Origin: Amorphoplanes digitatis
GTDB taxonomy: Bacteria > Actinomycetota > Actinomycetes > Mycobacteriales > Micromonosporaceae
Assembly: GCF_014205335.1 (NCBI RefSeq)
Contig: NZ_JACHNH010000001.1
Coordinates: 5,636,501 to 5,700,500 of the forward strand
Length of the DNA stretch: 64,000 bases
Direction of reading: 5' to 3'
The position numbers were made by a program, and so were the translations under genes. This document shows, piece after piece, positions 49,922-58,249 of this stretch (positions within the stretch are counted from its first letter, which is position 1; every line of letters starts with the position of its first letter). Under the pieces are notes generated by a model. That model did not search any database. It had not been told where the DNA came from and worked only from the letters and a program-made list of their open reading frames with translations.

Positions 49922-49954
49922 GCACCCGCCGGCCCCAGCCCGGCCGGCGGGTGC
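49922..49954 (+). terminator. Stem-loop after the halogenase
   Basis: A perfect 13-base stem (GCACCCGCCGGCC with GGCCGGCGGGTGC) and a 7-base loop, 8 bases after the halogenase stop. It may end or attenuate transcription before the BBE-type oxidase gene. Confidence 0.75.
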
Positions 49955-50003
49955 ACCCCCGCGACGCCACCGCGGCACCCACCCACATGGAGGAAGACGT
50001 CAC

Positions 50004-51500
50004 GTGATCAACCGGAGAGACTTTCTGCGTACCGGCAGCGCCGCCGCGCTCGCCCTCGGCCTGCTGCCCGACGGCCCGCGCTCCTCGGTGTGGGACGAGC
50101 TCGAGAGACGCCTGCGGGGCGAGCTGGTCCTGCCGTCCGACCCGGGTTACGGCACCGCACGGCAGCTCGAGCTGGCGCAGTTCGACGCGGTGGGTCCGCG
50201 GGCCGTCGCGTACTGCGCCGGCACCGCCGACGTGTCGTTGGCCGTGCGCTTCGCCCAGCAGCACGGGCTGCCGGTCGCCGTCCGCAGCGGCGGGCACAGC
50301 TACGGCGGCTGGTCCACGACGCCCGGCCTGATCATCGACGTGTCCCGGCTGAACGCCGTCACCGTCGGGCCGGAGACGGTGACCATCGGCCCCGGCGCGC
50401 AGAACGTCGACATCCTGAACACCCTCGCGCCGCACGGCCTGGTGGTCAGCGAGGGCGGCTGCCCGACGGTGGCCGCCGGTGGCTTCCTCCAGGGCGGCGG
50501 GTTCGGCCTGCTGACCCGCCCGCTCGGCATGGCCTGCGACGCCGTGGTCTCCGCCGAGGTGGTGCTCGCCGACGGCAGCGTGGTCACCGCGTCGCCGCGG
50601 GAGCACGGCGACCTGTACTGGGGCATCCGCGGCGGGGGCGGGGGCAACTTCGGGGTGGTCACGTCCTTCACGGTCACCCCGCACGCCGGTGACCGGATGG
50701 CGGTCGCCACCCTCTCCTTCGGCTACGACCAGGCCGTCGACGTCCTCGACGGCGTCTCGGCCTGGTTGCCGGACGCACCGCGCACCATCGGCGGCGGCGC
50801 CTACCTGGTTCAGCCGGACGCCGCGCCGGGTTCGGTGCCGGTCGTCTCGGTCATGCTCGCCTCGCGGGGCACGGCGGCGGAGCTGACCGCGCAGGCCGAC
50901 CGGCTGGTGGCCATGACCGGCGCGCCGGCCGGGCGGCAGGAGTTCGCCCTGACGTACCAGGCGCTCATGATGACCGTCTTCGGCTGCGCGGACCTGAGCC
51001 AGGAGCAGTGCCGGCGCTCGGAGAAGACCGCAACCGGGGTGCTGACCCGGCCCGCGTTCGGGCTCGAACGCACCCGCCTGAGCGGCGCGCCGTTCACGCG
51101 CGGCGGATGGGACGCCGTGCTGTCGGCGTTCGACGCGGACCGCCGGGCCGGTCAGTCGCGCTACCTCGACCTGCACCTGTTCGGCGGTGCCGCGAACGAC
51201 CCCGCGCGCACCGACACCGCCTACGTGCACCGCGACTCGCTGTTCTCGGTCAACTATCGGGTGCACATCGCCGACCCGGCGGCGGACACCGCCGAGGCGA
51301 GGAGCGTCGCGCGGCGGTGGGTGGACCGGGGCTTCGCCACCATCGACCCGCTGTCAAACGGCGAGACCTACCAGAACTGGATGGACCCGGCGCTCAAGGA
51401 CTGGCGGCAGTCCTACTACGCCGAGAACTACCCGCGGCTGGCCCGGCTCAAGAGCGCGTACGACCCGTACCGCTTCTTCCGCTTCCGTCAGGGGGTCTGA
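50004..51500 (+). CDS. Tat-exported BBE-type oxidase with bicovalent FAD
   Basis: A 498-residue oxidoreductase. MINRRDFLRTGSAAALALGL is a twin-arginine signal, so it acts outside the membrane. Both covalent FAD ligands are visible: His in VRSGGHSYGG and Cys in GGCPTVAAGGFLQGGGFG. The BBE C-terminal element NYPRLARLKSAYDPYRFFRF is complete. Relatives such as GilR and AknOx carry out late two-electron oxidations (lactone or keto formation) on aromatic polyketides. The GTG at 50004 follows GGAGGAAG. A late, possibly extracytoplasmic, finishing step is inferred. Confidence 0.92.
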   Translation: MINRRDFLRTGSAAALALGLLPDGPRSSVWDELERRLRGELVLPSDPGYGTARQLELAQFDAVGPRAVAYCAGTADVSLAVRFAQQHGLPVAVRSGGHSYGGWSTTPGLIIDVSRLNAVTVGPETVTIGPGAQNVDILNTLAPHGLVVSEGGCPTVAAGGFLQGGGFGLLTRPLGMACDAVVSAEVVLADGSVVTASPREHGDLYWGIRGGGGGNFGVVTSFTVTPHAGDRMAVATLSFGYDQAVDVLDGVSAWLPDAPRTIGGGAYLVQPDAAPGSVPVVSVMLASRGTAAELTAQADRLVAMTGAPAGRQEFALTYQALMMTVFGCADLSQEQCRRSEKTATGVLTRPAFGLERTRLSGAPFTRGGWDAVLSAFDADRRAGQSRYLDLHLFGGAANDPARTDTAYVHRDSLFSVNYRVHIADPAADTAEARSVARRWVDRGFATIDPLSNGETYQNWMDPALKDWRQSYYAENYPRLARLKSAYDPYRFFRFRQGV

Positions 51501-51522
51501 CCCTGACCGGGCGCGCGTGGTG

Positions 51523-51553
51523 CGGGGCCGCCGGATCGGATCCGGCGGCCCCG
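51523..51553. terminator. Bidirectional stem-loop terminator
   Basis: A 15-base inverted repeat (CGGGGCCGCCGGATC with its complement) around a single G, between the convergent oxidase gene and the TIGR03086-type gene. The topmost pairs must open to form the loop. It probably marks the right end of the cluster transcript. Confidence 0.8.
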
Positions 51554-51568
51554 GCCCGCGTCCGCGGA

Positions 51569-52183
51569 TCAGGGACGGCGGCCGTACCAGCCGACCAGCC
51601 GGTCGATGTCCGGTGCGTCGTCGGCGACGGGCACCACCGGGCCGAACGGCACCTGACCGCCGCGCGGCTCGGCCGGCATGGCGCGCCTCATCGCGGCCAG
51701 CGGCACGGCCAGCACCGCCGGATCCCACTTCGGGCTCTGCCCGGTGGCCTTCGCCAGGTCCCAGGTGTGCAGCGTGATCTCGTTGGTGTACATCACCGCG
51801 GCGGCCGCGCCGGGCATCGGGCCCCACGGCAGCTTCACCGGCCGGCCGAGCACGGCGGGGTCGGACCAGACGCTCTCCACGTCGCGGCCGGCGTTCGCCC
51901 ACGCGGTCGGCCACTCGCCGTCGGTGACGTCGGTGGCGAAGTGCTGCACGGCGAAGAAGTCGCCGCCGGCACCGAGCACCGCGATCCGGCGCAGGACGGA
52001 GATCAGGTGGTTGCACATCTGCCGGACGTCGTAGTCCGGGCACGGCGTGACGTTCTCGTACTGCTCGGGCCGCACGCCGGCGAGGACGTCGCCGGCGAGC
52101 TCGATGGCGCCCTCCAGGGCCGGGCGCGGATCTCCGCCCGGAGCGGCATTCGGATTCGGTGCGTTGTCGGCGGTCTGCGTCAT
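51569..52183 (-). CDS. TIGR03086-family metal-binding (DinB/MDMPI-like) protein
   Basis: A 204-residue four-helix-bundle protein. The family marks are the N-terminal LAGVRPEQYENVTPCPDYDV followed by QMCNHLI, and YTNEITLHTWDLAKATGQ, which supply the metal-binding histidines. Such proteins are related to mycothiol-dependent maleylpyruvate isomerase and are common in actinobacteria with mostly unknown substrates. The start at 52183 is preferred, with an ATG at 52213 as alternative. It is divergent from a WYL regulator, 76 bases between starts. Confidence 0.88.
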   Translation of the reverse strand: MTQTADNAPNPNAAPGGDPRPALEGAIELAGDVLAGVRPEQYENVTPCPDYDVRQMCNHLISVLRRIAVLGAGGDFFAVQHFATDVTDGEWPTAWANAGRDVESVWSDPAVLGRPVKLPWGPMPGAAAAVMYTNEITLHTWDLAKATGQSPKWDPAVLAVPLAAMRRAMPAEPRGGQVPFGPVVPVADDAPDIDRLVGWYGRRP

Positions 52184-52259
52184 GCCGCCATTGTCACCAG
52201 CCGAATAGGCCATCTCCTGGCCAGTTTCGCGCGGCCGATGTGCGGGAGGACGGTGCGCG

Positions 52260-53252
52260 ATGAAGGCTGACCGTCTGGTGGCGACGCTGTTGTACCTACA
52301 GGCCCGCGGCCGGACGACCGTCGGCGAGCTGGCCGCGGAGCTGGAGGTCTCGCACCGTACGGCGCGGCGCGACCTCGAGGCGCTCGCGGCCGCCGGCGTC
52401 CCGGTCTACTCCCGGCGCGGCCGCGGCGGCGGCTGGTCGCTGGTCGGCGGGGCCCGGACCGAGCTGACCGGGCTGACCGCGGGCGAGATCCGGGCGCTCT
52501 TCCTGGTCGCCGGGCCGCCCGCGGCCGAGACACCCGAGCTGCGCCTGGCGCTGCGCAAGCTGGTCCGGGCGCTGCCGTCGACGCTGCGGTCCGGCGCCGA
52601 GGCCGCGGCGCGGGCCGTGGTCGTCGACGGCACCGACTGGTCCCGCTCGGCCGCGCCGGCCGGGCCGCACCTGGACCCCCTGCGGCGGGCCGTGCTGGAC
52701 GGCGAGCGGGTCCGGCTGGGCTACGCCGGCCGCGACAGGCCCGCGGGCGTACGCCTGGTGGACCCCCTCGGCCTGGTGTCGAAGGCCGGTGCCTGGTACC
52801 TGGTCGCGGGGACGCCCCGGGGCCTGCGGGCGTTCCGCCTCAGCCGGGTCCGCTCCGTCGAGGCCACCTCGGATCCCGTGCGGCGTCCGGACGGTTTCGA
52901 CCTGGCCGCGGCCTGGCGTTCGCTCGCCGCCCGGGTGGAGGACCGGATGCTCGCCGCGACGGCGGGCGTGCGCGCGCGGCGCGACGCGCTGCCGGTCCTG
53001 CGGGGCGTGCTGGGCGAGCGCCTGCGGGTGGTCCGCGAACTCGCCGACGGCTGGGTCGAGATCGAGGTGGCCGGCCCCTCGGCCGACGTGCTGGCGGCGC
53101 AGCTCGCCGGCTTCGGCGCCCGCGTCGAGGTGCTCTGGCCGGCCGAGACCCGCAACCGGCTGTCCCGGCTCGCCGGCGAGCTCGCCGCGCTCTACTGGAC
53201 CGGGCCGGAGCCGCCGTACCGCGGCGCCGACCGGCGCGAGCTGGTCGGGTAG
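52260..53252 (+). CDS. WYL-domain transcriptional regulator
   Basis: A 330-residue regulator with an N-terminal HTH (ATLLYLQARGRTTVGELAAE, VSHRTARRDLEALAAAGVP) and a wing RRGRGGGWSLVGG, a central WYL domain (RRAVLDGERVRLGYAGRD, then VDPLGLVSKAGAWYLVAG) and a WCX-type C-terminal extension (VEIEVAGPSADVLAAQLAGF). WYL domains bind nucleic acids or small nucleotides. It is divergent from the TIGR03086-type gene, which it probably controls. Confidence 0.92.
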   Translation: MKADRLVATLLYLQARGRTTVGELAAELEVSHRTARRDLEALAAAGVPVYSRRGRGGGWSLVGGARTELTGLTAGEIRALFLVAGPPAAETPELRLALRKLVRALPSTLRSGAEAAARAVVVDGTDWSRSAAPAGPHLDPLRRAVLDGERVRLGYAGRDRPAGVRLVDPLGLVSKAGAWYLVAGTPRGLRAFRLSRVRSVEATSDPVRRPDGFDLAAAWRSLAARVEDRMLAATAGVRARRDALPVLRGVLGERLRVVRELADGWVEIEVAGPSADVLAAQLAGFGARVEVLWPAETRNRLSRLAGELAALYWTGPEPPYRGADRRELVG

Positions 53253-53262
53253 CGCGGGCGGT

Positions 53263-54387
53263 CTACGGCGGGTACGTGCAGGCCGCCCGCGCCGCCTCGG
53301 CCTGCTCCTGCGCACTGAGCGAGACCGGCGCGAACCTCTTGCGGCGCGGGTCGGTACCGGCGGACCGGGCGTCCAGCAACGTCGTCGGCCCGTCGCCGCC
53401 GAGGCAGGCGACCGCGGCGATCAGCACCGGCTCCGGGCCGGCGGCGACGCCGTCGAGCGGCCAGGAGACGCCGAAGCCGGGCTTGTCGGCGGTCTCCTCG
53501 GTGAAGCCGACCTGCCGCCAGCGCCGCGCCGTCGGCGGCTCCTCCGGGTGGTAGAGGGCGGCGAAGCCCACGATGTCCAGGCGGGATCCCGCCGCGGTGA
53601 GCCGTACCGTGTCGGGCCGGGCCGGATCCGCCGCCGCGGTCAGCGCGATCGCGGCGGGGCCCGGCCGGTCGTCGGCGCACCGGACGGGCGCGAGGTCCGG
53701 CGGCGGGTTGCCGTGGACGATCCCGGAGGCGACGACGTCGCCGTCGGGCAGCTTGAACCAGCGGATGTCGGGCGTGCCGCCGGTGTTGTCGTGGATCTTC
53801 TCGCCGAGGCAGTAGCCGACGAAGCCGATAGTGCACCCGCTCGGGATCGTCCGGGCGATCGGCGCGTCGCGGGCCGCGCCGTCGCGGACCCGGGCGCCCG
53901 CGCCGTAGCTGACCGCCGTGAACGCCGTGCCGTCCGGCCGCGACGGGCAGCCCGGGTCGCCGCCCCGGTCCCGGACGACGGCGACGGCGAGCCCCGCCAG
54001 CGGCAGCGCCGCCGCGATGCCGGCGGCGACGAGATACCGGCGCCGCGGGCGGCGGCGGGCCCGGTCCACAGTGACCTTCTCGGCCGGCGGCGGCACCGGG
54101 TCGGCGGCGGGCGGGGCCTGAGCCAGCTCGGCGGTCAGGTCGTGCCAGCGGGCGCGCCACTCGTCGGTGTCCCCCCGGCAGGCGCCGACGTACGCGAGCA
54201 CCACGTCCAGGGTCGGCTTGCGGGTTCCGCCGGCCGCCTCGGACAGGGTCGCGGCGCTGTAGCCGGCGCTGCGGGCCAGCGTCCGGTAGGTCGGGCTACC
54301 CGCCTCGATGCGCACCTTGCGCAGCGCGAAGGCGAACGCCTGGAGCGGGCCGGCGGCCGGATCCACCGCCTTCTCCTGACGAGCCAA
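53263..54387 (-). CDS. Membrane-anchored XRE-type HTH protein with extracellular domain
   Basis: A 374-residue protein. Residues about 30-70 are an XRE-like helix-turn-helix (YRTLARSAGYSAATLSEAAG), a Pro-rich linker follows, and one membrane helix is at about 118-137 (YLVAAGIAAALPLAGLAVAV). The outer part (about 140-374) has paired cysteines and an SH3-like opening (YGAGARVRDGAARDAPIART). The TTG at 54387 is supported by GGGGGAG. This layout lets an outside signal act directly on DNA binding, or it may be a cell-wall-linked protein with a vestigial HTH. It is next to, and transcribed toward, no obvious target. Confidence 0.8.
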   Translation of the reverse strand: MARQEKAVDPAAGPLQAFAFALRKVRIEAGSPTYRTLARSAGYSAATLSEAAGGTRKPTLDVVLAYVGACRGDTDEWRARWHDLTAELAQAPPAADPVPPPAEKVTVDRARRRPRRRYLVAAGIAAALPLAGLAVAVVRDRGGDPGCPSRPDGTAFTAVSYGAGARVRDGAARDAPIARTIPSGCTIGFVGYCLGEKIHDNTGGTPDIRWFKLPDGDVVASGIVHGNPPPDLAPVRCADDRPGPAAIALTAAADPARPDTVRLTAAGSRLDIVGFAALYHPEEPPTARRWRQVGFTEETADKPGFGVSWPLDGVAAGPEPVLIAAVACLGGDGPTTLLDARSAGTDPRRKRFAPVSLSAQEQAEAARAACTYPP

Positions 54388-54526
54388 CCTGCTCCCCCTC
54401 GAAATGGCGGCGCGCGATCGTCTCGTCACCGAGGATCGCGCGCGGATCACGTCGTCGAGAACAGCGACAGGGCCGTTCGGACGCGGGCCACAGTATCAAG
54501 CGGTCGACAGGGTCCGGCTGAACGGC

Positions 54527-54560
54527 GAAGGGCGCCGGCCACGATGCTCCGGCGCCCTTC
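54527..54560 (-). terminator. Stem-loop after the CHAP gene
   Basis: A perfect 12-base stem (GAAGGGCGCCGG with CCGGCGCCCTTC) with a 10-base loop, 17 bases downstream of the CHAP-domain gene on the minus strand. Confidence 0.75.
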
Positions 54561-54577
54561 CCGTGCGGTCGGTTCGA

Positions 54578-56212
54578 TCAGCCGCAGTGTTCCCAGTCGC
54601 TGACCCACGAGCTGCTCTGGTAGGAGCCGCCCCATCGGACGCAGCTACCCGCCGCGGCGAGCCGGACCGGGCCCGCGTACCACTGGTACAGGCCCGGATC
54701 GCTCACCCTGGAGCCGTCCTGCACGGAGAGGGTTGCGTTGAGCCCGACGGCGCCGTCGCCGCGGTCCACCAGCGTCGCGACGCAGTTGCGGCCGGCGCCG
54801 TACAGCAGGTAGATCGTGGCGGAGCCGAGGTCGTGCGAGTCGATGACGCTGTATCCCGCCCCGCACAGGCCGGCCGCCGTGTACGGGTTGGCCGCCGAGC
54901 CGCCGGTTCCCGAGCCGCAGTGCGTCCAGTCGCTGGTCCAGGTGCTGCCCTTGTAGCCGCCGCCCCACGTCACGCAGGCGTCGGGTGCGTCGGCGTACAC
55001 CGGACCGGCGTAGTAGGTGAACGAGCCGGAGTTGCTGTCGGAGGCGCCGCCCTGCACCGCGAGGGTCGCCTTCATGGCCACCTGGCCGTCGACGTCGTCG
55101 GCGAGCGTGACGACGCAGTTCTTTCCGAGGTCGTTGTTGTAGGTCAGGTAGACCGTCGCGCCGGCCAGCGCGTGGCGGTCGACGACGCCGTACCCGGCGC
55201 CGCACACCCCGCCGGCCGAGTACGGGTTGGACGTCGACGGCGCGGGCGAGCCGCCGCCGCTGCCGCAGTGCGTCCAGCCGCTGGTCCAGGTGCTGCTCTT
55301 GTACGTGCCGCCCCACTTCACGCAGGCGTTCGGCGCGTAGGCCGAGGCCGGCCCCGCGTACCAGGTGAAGGTGCCCGGATCGTCGGCGGAGGCGCCGCCC
55401 TGCACCGCGAGGGTCGCGTTCATCGCGACCGCGCCGCCGTCGGCGTCGGCGAGCGTGACGACGCAGTTCTTTCCGAGGTCGTTGTTGTAGGTCAGGTAGA
55501 CCGTCGCGCCGGCGAGCTGGTGCGTGTCGATGACGCCGTAGCCGTCGCCGCAGAGCGCCGTCGCCGAGTGCGGGTTGCCGCCGGGGTCGGGCGGCGTGCC
55601 ACCGCCGGTGCCGGACGCGCCGACGATGCCGGTGATGTAGTAGCCCTCGACGGCGACCCACGACCCGGTGGACGCCGCCGACGCCGGGATCGTGGCCTGC
55701 TTGACGCTCGACGTGGTCGCGAAGTGCGCCATCGTGCCGCTCTGGCCACCCCAGTTGCCGTTGGCGATGACCACGGAGCCGTCGGAGTTCACCGCGGTGA
55801 CGACGGCGACGTGGTTGGCGTAGCCGCCGCGGTTGTCGGAGAACACGATGGCGTCACCCGGCTGGGCGGTGGCGTGGAACGTGCCGTGCGACTGCCCGTA
55901 CGTGTAGAAGCTCTGCGCCGCCGGGGTGAGCCCGGAGGTGTTGAACCCCGAGTTGCGCCACACCCACTTGGCGAAGTCCGCGCACCAGTACTCGGGTCCG
56001 CCCGAGTAGCCGCCGGAGCAGCTGGTGTCGAACTGGCTGCCGCCGAGCGAGTTGTGCGTGGGGTTCACGGCGCAGGTGCCGGCGGTCTTGCCGATGTTGG
56101 CCGCCGCGAGGTTCGCGGCGTCCGCCGCCGACGCGCTCGCGGGCGCGCTCACGAACCCGACCGCCCAGACCGTGACGATCACCGCGAGGGCCGGACCGAA
56201 TATGCGTCTCAC
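54578..56212 (-). CDS. Secreted CHAP-domain hydrolase with three SapA-like repeats
   Basis: A 544-residue exoprotein. The signal peptide is residues 1-30. The CHAP domain (about 35-235) has catalytic Cys77 in EYWCADFAKW and His134 in GGYANHVAVV, so it should cleave peptidoglycan amide bonds. Three copies of a roughly 95-residue module follow (LCGDGYGVIDTHQLAGATVY, GVVDRHALAGATVYLTYNND, YSVIDSHDLGSATIYLLYG), each ending CVKWGG and WTHCG or WEHCG. The module resembles spore-associated protein A of streptomycetes. The GTG start follows GGAGG by 7 bases. Role in wall turnover or spore-coat association is inferred. Confidence 0.92.
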   Translation of the reverse strand: MRRIFGPALAVIVTVWAVGFVSAPASASAADAANLAAANIGKTAGTCAVNPTHNSLGGSQFDTSCSGGYSGGPEYWCADFAKWVWRNSGFNTSGLTPAAQSFYTYGQSHGTFHATAQPGDAIVFSDNRGGYANHVAVVTAVNSDGSVVIANGNWGGQSGTMAHFATTSSVKQATIPASAASTGSWVAVEGYYITGIVGASGTGGGTPPDPGGNPHSATALCGDGYGVIDTHQLAGATVYLTYNNDLGKNCVVTLADADGGAVAMNATLAVQGGASADDPGTFTWYAGPASAYAPNACVKWGGTYKSSTWTSGWTHCGSGGGSPAPSTSNPYSAGGVCGAGYGVVDRHALAGATVYLTYNNDLGKNCVVTLADDVDGQVAMKATLAVQGGASDSNSGSFTYYAGPVYADAPDACVTWGGGYKGSTWTSDWTHCGSGTGGSAANPYTAAGLCGAGYSVIDSHDLGSATIYLLYGAGRNCVATLVDRGDGAVGLNATLSVQDGSRVSDPGLYQWYAGPVRLAAAGSCVRWGGSYQSSSWVSDWEHCG

Positions 56213-56289
56213 CAGAAATCCTCCGTAGGCCGTTTCTACGACGGTTCTAGCGGAGGCGCAGGTGTGTTCGGCAGGCCTGCCGGCGTCGA

Positions 56290-57486
56290 TCAATCAATTC
56301 CGAACAGGGTCTCGTCCAGCCAGTCGAAGACGACCTGGTCGAAGCGGGACCGGTTCCAGGACTCGCAGTGCCCGGTCGCGCCCTCGGCGGCGGTGAACCG
56401 CACCATCCTCTTCGGACAGCTCAGCGCCTCGTACAGTGCCGGGGCGCCGCCGGAGGCCGGGTCGCCGTCAGCCGCGGCGACCAGCGTCGGGCAGGCGATC
56501 GACCCGGCCACGTCCGACAACGTGTAACGGCGGCCCAGGTCGATCATCATGTCGGCGAGGGTCGCCGCGCCGTGCACCCACAGTCCGCGCTGCACCAGCT
56601 TCCACCGGCCGACCGGATCGCCGGCCGCCGCGGCCAGCAGCGGCTCCAGCTCCGCCGGGTCGACGTCGGGAAACCGGTCGCGGACCGGCGGCGGCAGCAC
56701 GGCCCGGATCGCGGCGGCCTGGTCCCATTGGCCCGGGTCGGCGACAAGCGCCGCGATCCTCGGCTCGCCGGCGGCGCCGCGCGGCGCGAGGTAGCCGCCG
56801 AAGCTCCAGCCCATGACGGCGATCCGGTCGCCGTCGACCTCGGGCCGGGCCAGCGCGGCGTCGACGACCGCCCGCAGCACGTGCTCCCAGTCGGGCCGCA
56901 TCCGCAGCCGTCGCAGGATCAGCGCGCCGCCCTGGCCGGGGCCGTCCACCAGCAGGCAGTGGTAGCCCCGGCGCAGCGCCGGCACCGCGAACGAGAAGTA
57001 CATCTCGTGGACGTTGCTGTCGTAGCCGTTGACGCACACCAGCAGCGGCCGCACCCCGTCACCGGCGAGGCACAGGTAGCCGGGCAGGCCGGTGCCCTCG
57101 AACGGCACCCGCACCGGCCGCACCGGGTGCGGCGCGAGCTCGGCGAACCGGCCGAAGCAGTCCGACTCCCGCTCGAACGCCGCCACCAGCCGCGGGTCGG
57201 TCGGCTCGCCGAACAGCGGCTGGTACGACGCGCGCAGGTACGTGGCGGCCCGCAGGTACGCCTCGCGGGCGCTCACCCGGTGACCACGGTCGTGGCTGTC
57301 CTCGGCCCAGCCGCGCACCCGGTCCGCATATCCGCTCCAGGCCTCGTGCCAGGCGCCCGCGTCACCGGCGCCGGCCTGTTCCGCGATCGCGGCGACTTCG
57401 CCGTACTCGGCGCCGCCGCGGGTCATCGTCGTCAGCGCGCGCTCGGCGAACATCTGCCACAGCGGGTCGTCGAACAGCTGCCTCAT
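56290..57486 (-). CDS. Prolyl-oligopeptidase-like alpha/beta hydrolase
   Basis: A 398-residue hydrolase. An N-terminal helical cap (about 1-130) is followed by the alpha/beta core with the oxyanion region LLVCVNGYDSNVHEMYF, DGPGQGGALIL, the nucleophile elbow VMGWSFGGYLAP (Ser in G-W-S-F-G), the acid in VAAADGDPA and the His in EGATGHCESW. The family includes 2,6-dihydropseudooxynicotine hydrolase-like and dipeptidyl-peptidase-like enzymes. Substrate unknown. The start ATG at 57486 fits the family N-terminus. Confidence 0.88.
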   Translation of the reverse strand: MRQLFDDPLWQMFAERALTTMTRGGAEYGEVAAIAEQAGAGDAGAWHEAWSGYADRVRGWAEDSHDRGHRVSAREAYLRAATYLRASYQPLFGEPTDPRLVAAFERESDCFGRFAELAPHPVRPVRVPFEGTGLPGYLCLAGDGVRPLLVCVNGYDSNVHEMYFSFAVPALRRGYHCLLVDGPGQGGALILRRLRMRPDWEHVLRAVVDAALARPEVDGDRIAVMGWSFGGYLAPRGAAGEPRIAALVADPGQWDQAAAIRAVLPPPVRDRFPDVDPAELEPLLAAAAGDPVGRWKLVQRGLWVHGAATLADMMIDLGRRYTLSDVAGSIACPTLVAAADGDPASGGAPALYEALSCPKRMVRFTAAEGATGHCESWNRSRFDQVVFDWLDETLFGID

Positions 57487-57550
57487 GATCCGACAATAGG
57501 TGTGATTTCGCCCGCACGGCCGCGGAACAAACTTGGGGCTGGCGCAAATT

Positions 57551-57567
57551 GGTTTGTCATGCAAACC
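57551..57567. promoter_or_regulatory. Inverted repeat just before the membrane protein gene
   Basis: GGTTTG (57551-57556) and CAAACC (57562-57567) form a perfect inverted repeat around TCATG, 8 bases before the ATG at 57575. No Shine-Dalgarno sequence is visible there, so the transcript may be leaderless with the repeat covering the promoter. The winged-helix protein encoded second in this operon is the natural candidate to bind it. Confidence 0.55.
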
Positions 57568-57574
57568 TATTGGC

Positions 57575-58249
57575 ATGACCACTGAATCGATATCCGCCGG
57601 CGACGACCCCCGCCGGCTGCTGTCAGACGTGCACACCCTCGCCCGCCGGGTGCGGCTCGACCAGCGGGTGACCTGGGTCGCGCTGGCGGTGCTGGCCGCG
57701 GTGACCTTCGCGGGGATCCCGTTCGACTGGTTCGGCATGAAGGTGGACTGCGGGCCCGACGACACCTGCACGTTCGCGCGACGGGGCGTCCTGTACTACT
57801 GGCCCGTGGCGCTGCTGGTGGCGTACGCGGCGATCGCGTTCTGCTACCGGCGGGCCGCCCGGGCCCGCGGGGTGGACACCCGGGTGCTGCCATACGCGGT
57901 CACCGGCGCCGTGCTGACCTTCCTGTTCACCGCCGTGTGGATCGCCGCGGCGCTGTACTTCCCGAGCCACCCGACCCGCTTCCCGGAGTGGGCGCTCGTG
58001 TTCGACCGCCTGATCACGCCGTGGGGCACGATCGGGGTGGCGCTGCTGGTGCTGGCCCGGCTGGAGCGCAACCTCGCGCTGCTGGGATTCACCCTCGCCT
58101 ACCTGGCGGTGGTGCTGGTGCCGATCGACTTCGGCTGGGGCACGGGCTGGGGACCCCGGACGATGTTCCTCCCGCAGCAGGTCATCAACGGCGTCGTGCT
58201 GCTGGTGGGCGCGATCGGCTTCGCGATCGCCCGCCGGCGGCAGCGATGA
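57575..58249 (+). CDS. Multi-pass membrane protein
   Basis: A 224-residue protein with six probable membrane helices (about 33-52, 69-88, 101-125, 136-155, 161-177 and 194-215). A loop with two cysteines (VDCGPDDTCTFARRG) lies between the first two helices, probably outside the membrane. Family not recognised. The stop overlaps the start of a winged-helix regulator gene by ATGA, so the regulator and membrane protein form a co-translated pair; this layout is common for small sensor-transducer modules of the PadR or MarR type. Confidence 0.78.
   Translation: MTTESISAGDDPRRLLSDVHTLARRVRLDQRVTWVALAVLAAVTFAGIPFDWFGMKVDCGPDDTCTFARRGVLYYWPVALLVAYAAIAFCYRRAARARGVDTRVLPYAVTGAVLTFLFTAVWIAAALYFPSHPTRFPEWALVFDRLITPWGTIGVALLVLARLERNLALLGFTLAYLAVVLVPIDFGWGTGWGPRTMFLPQQVINGVVLLVGAIGFAIARRRQR

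Noticed and set aside
48795..51266. An 823-codon minus-strand frame across the halogenase and BBE oxidase genes
   Set aside because: It spans the end of one gene, a terminator and most of another gene, all with good motifs on the plus strand.
56269..56282. CGGCAGGCCTGCCG as a terminator or operator
   Set aside because: A 14-base palindrome without loop between two co-directional genes; too short and without context to call either way.
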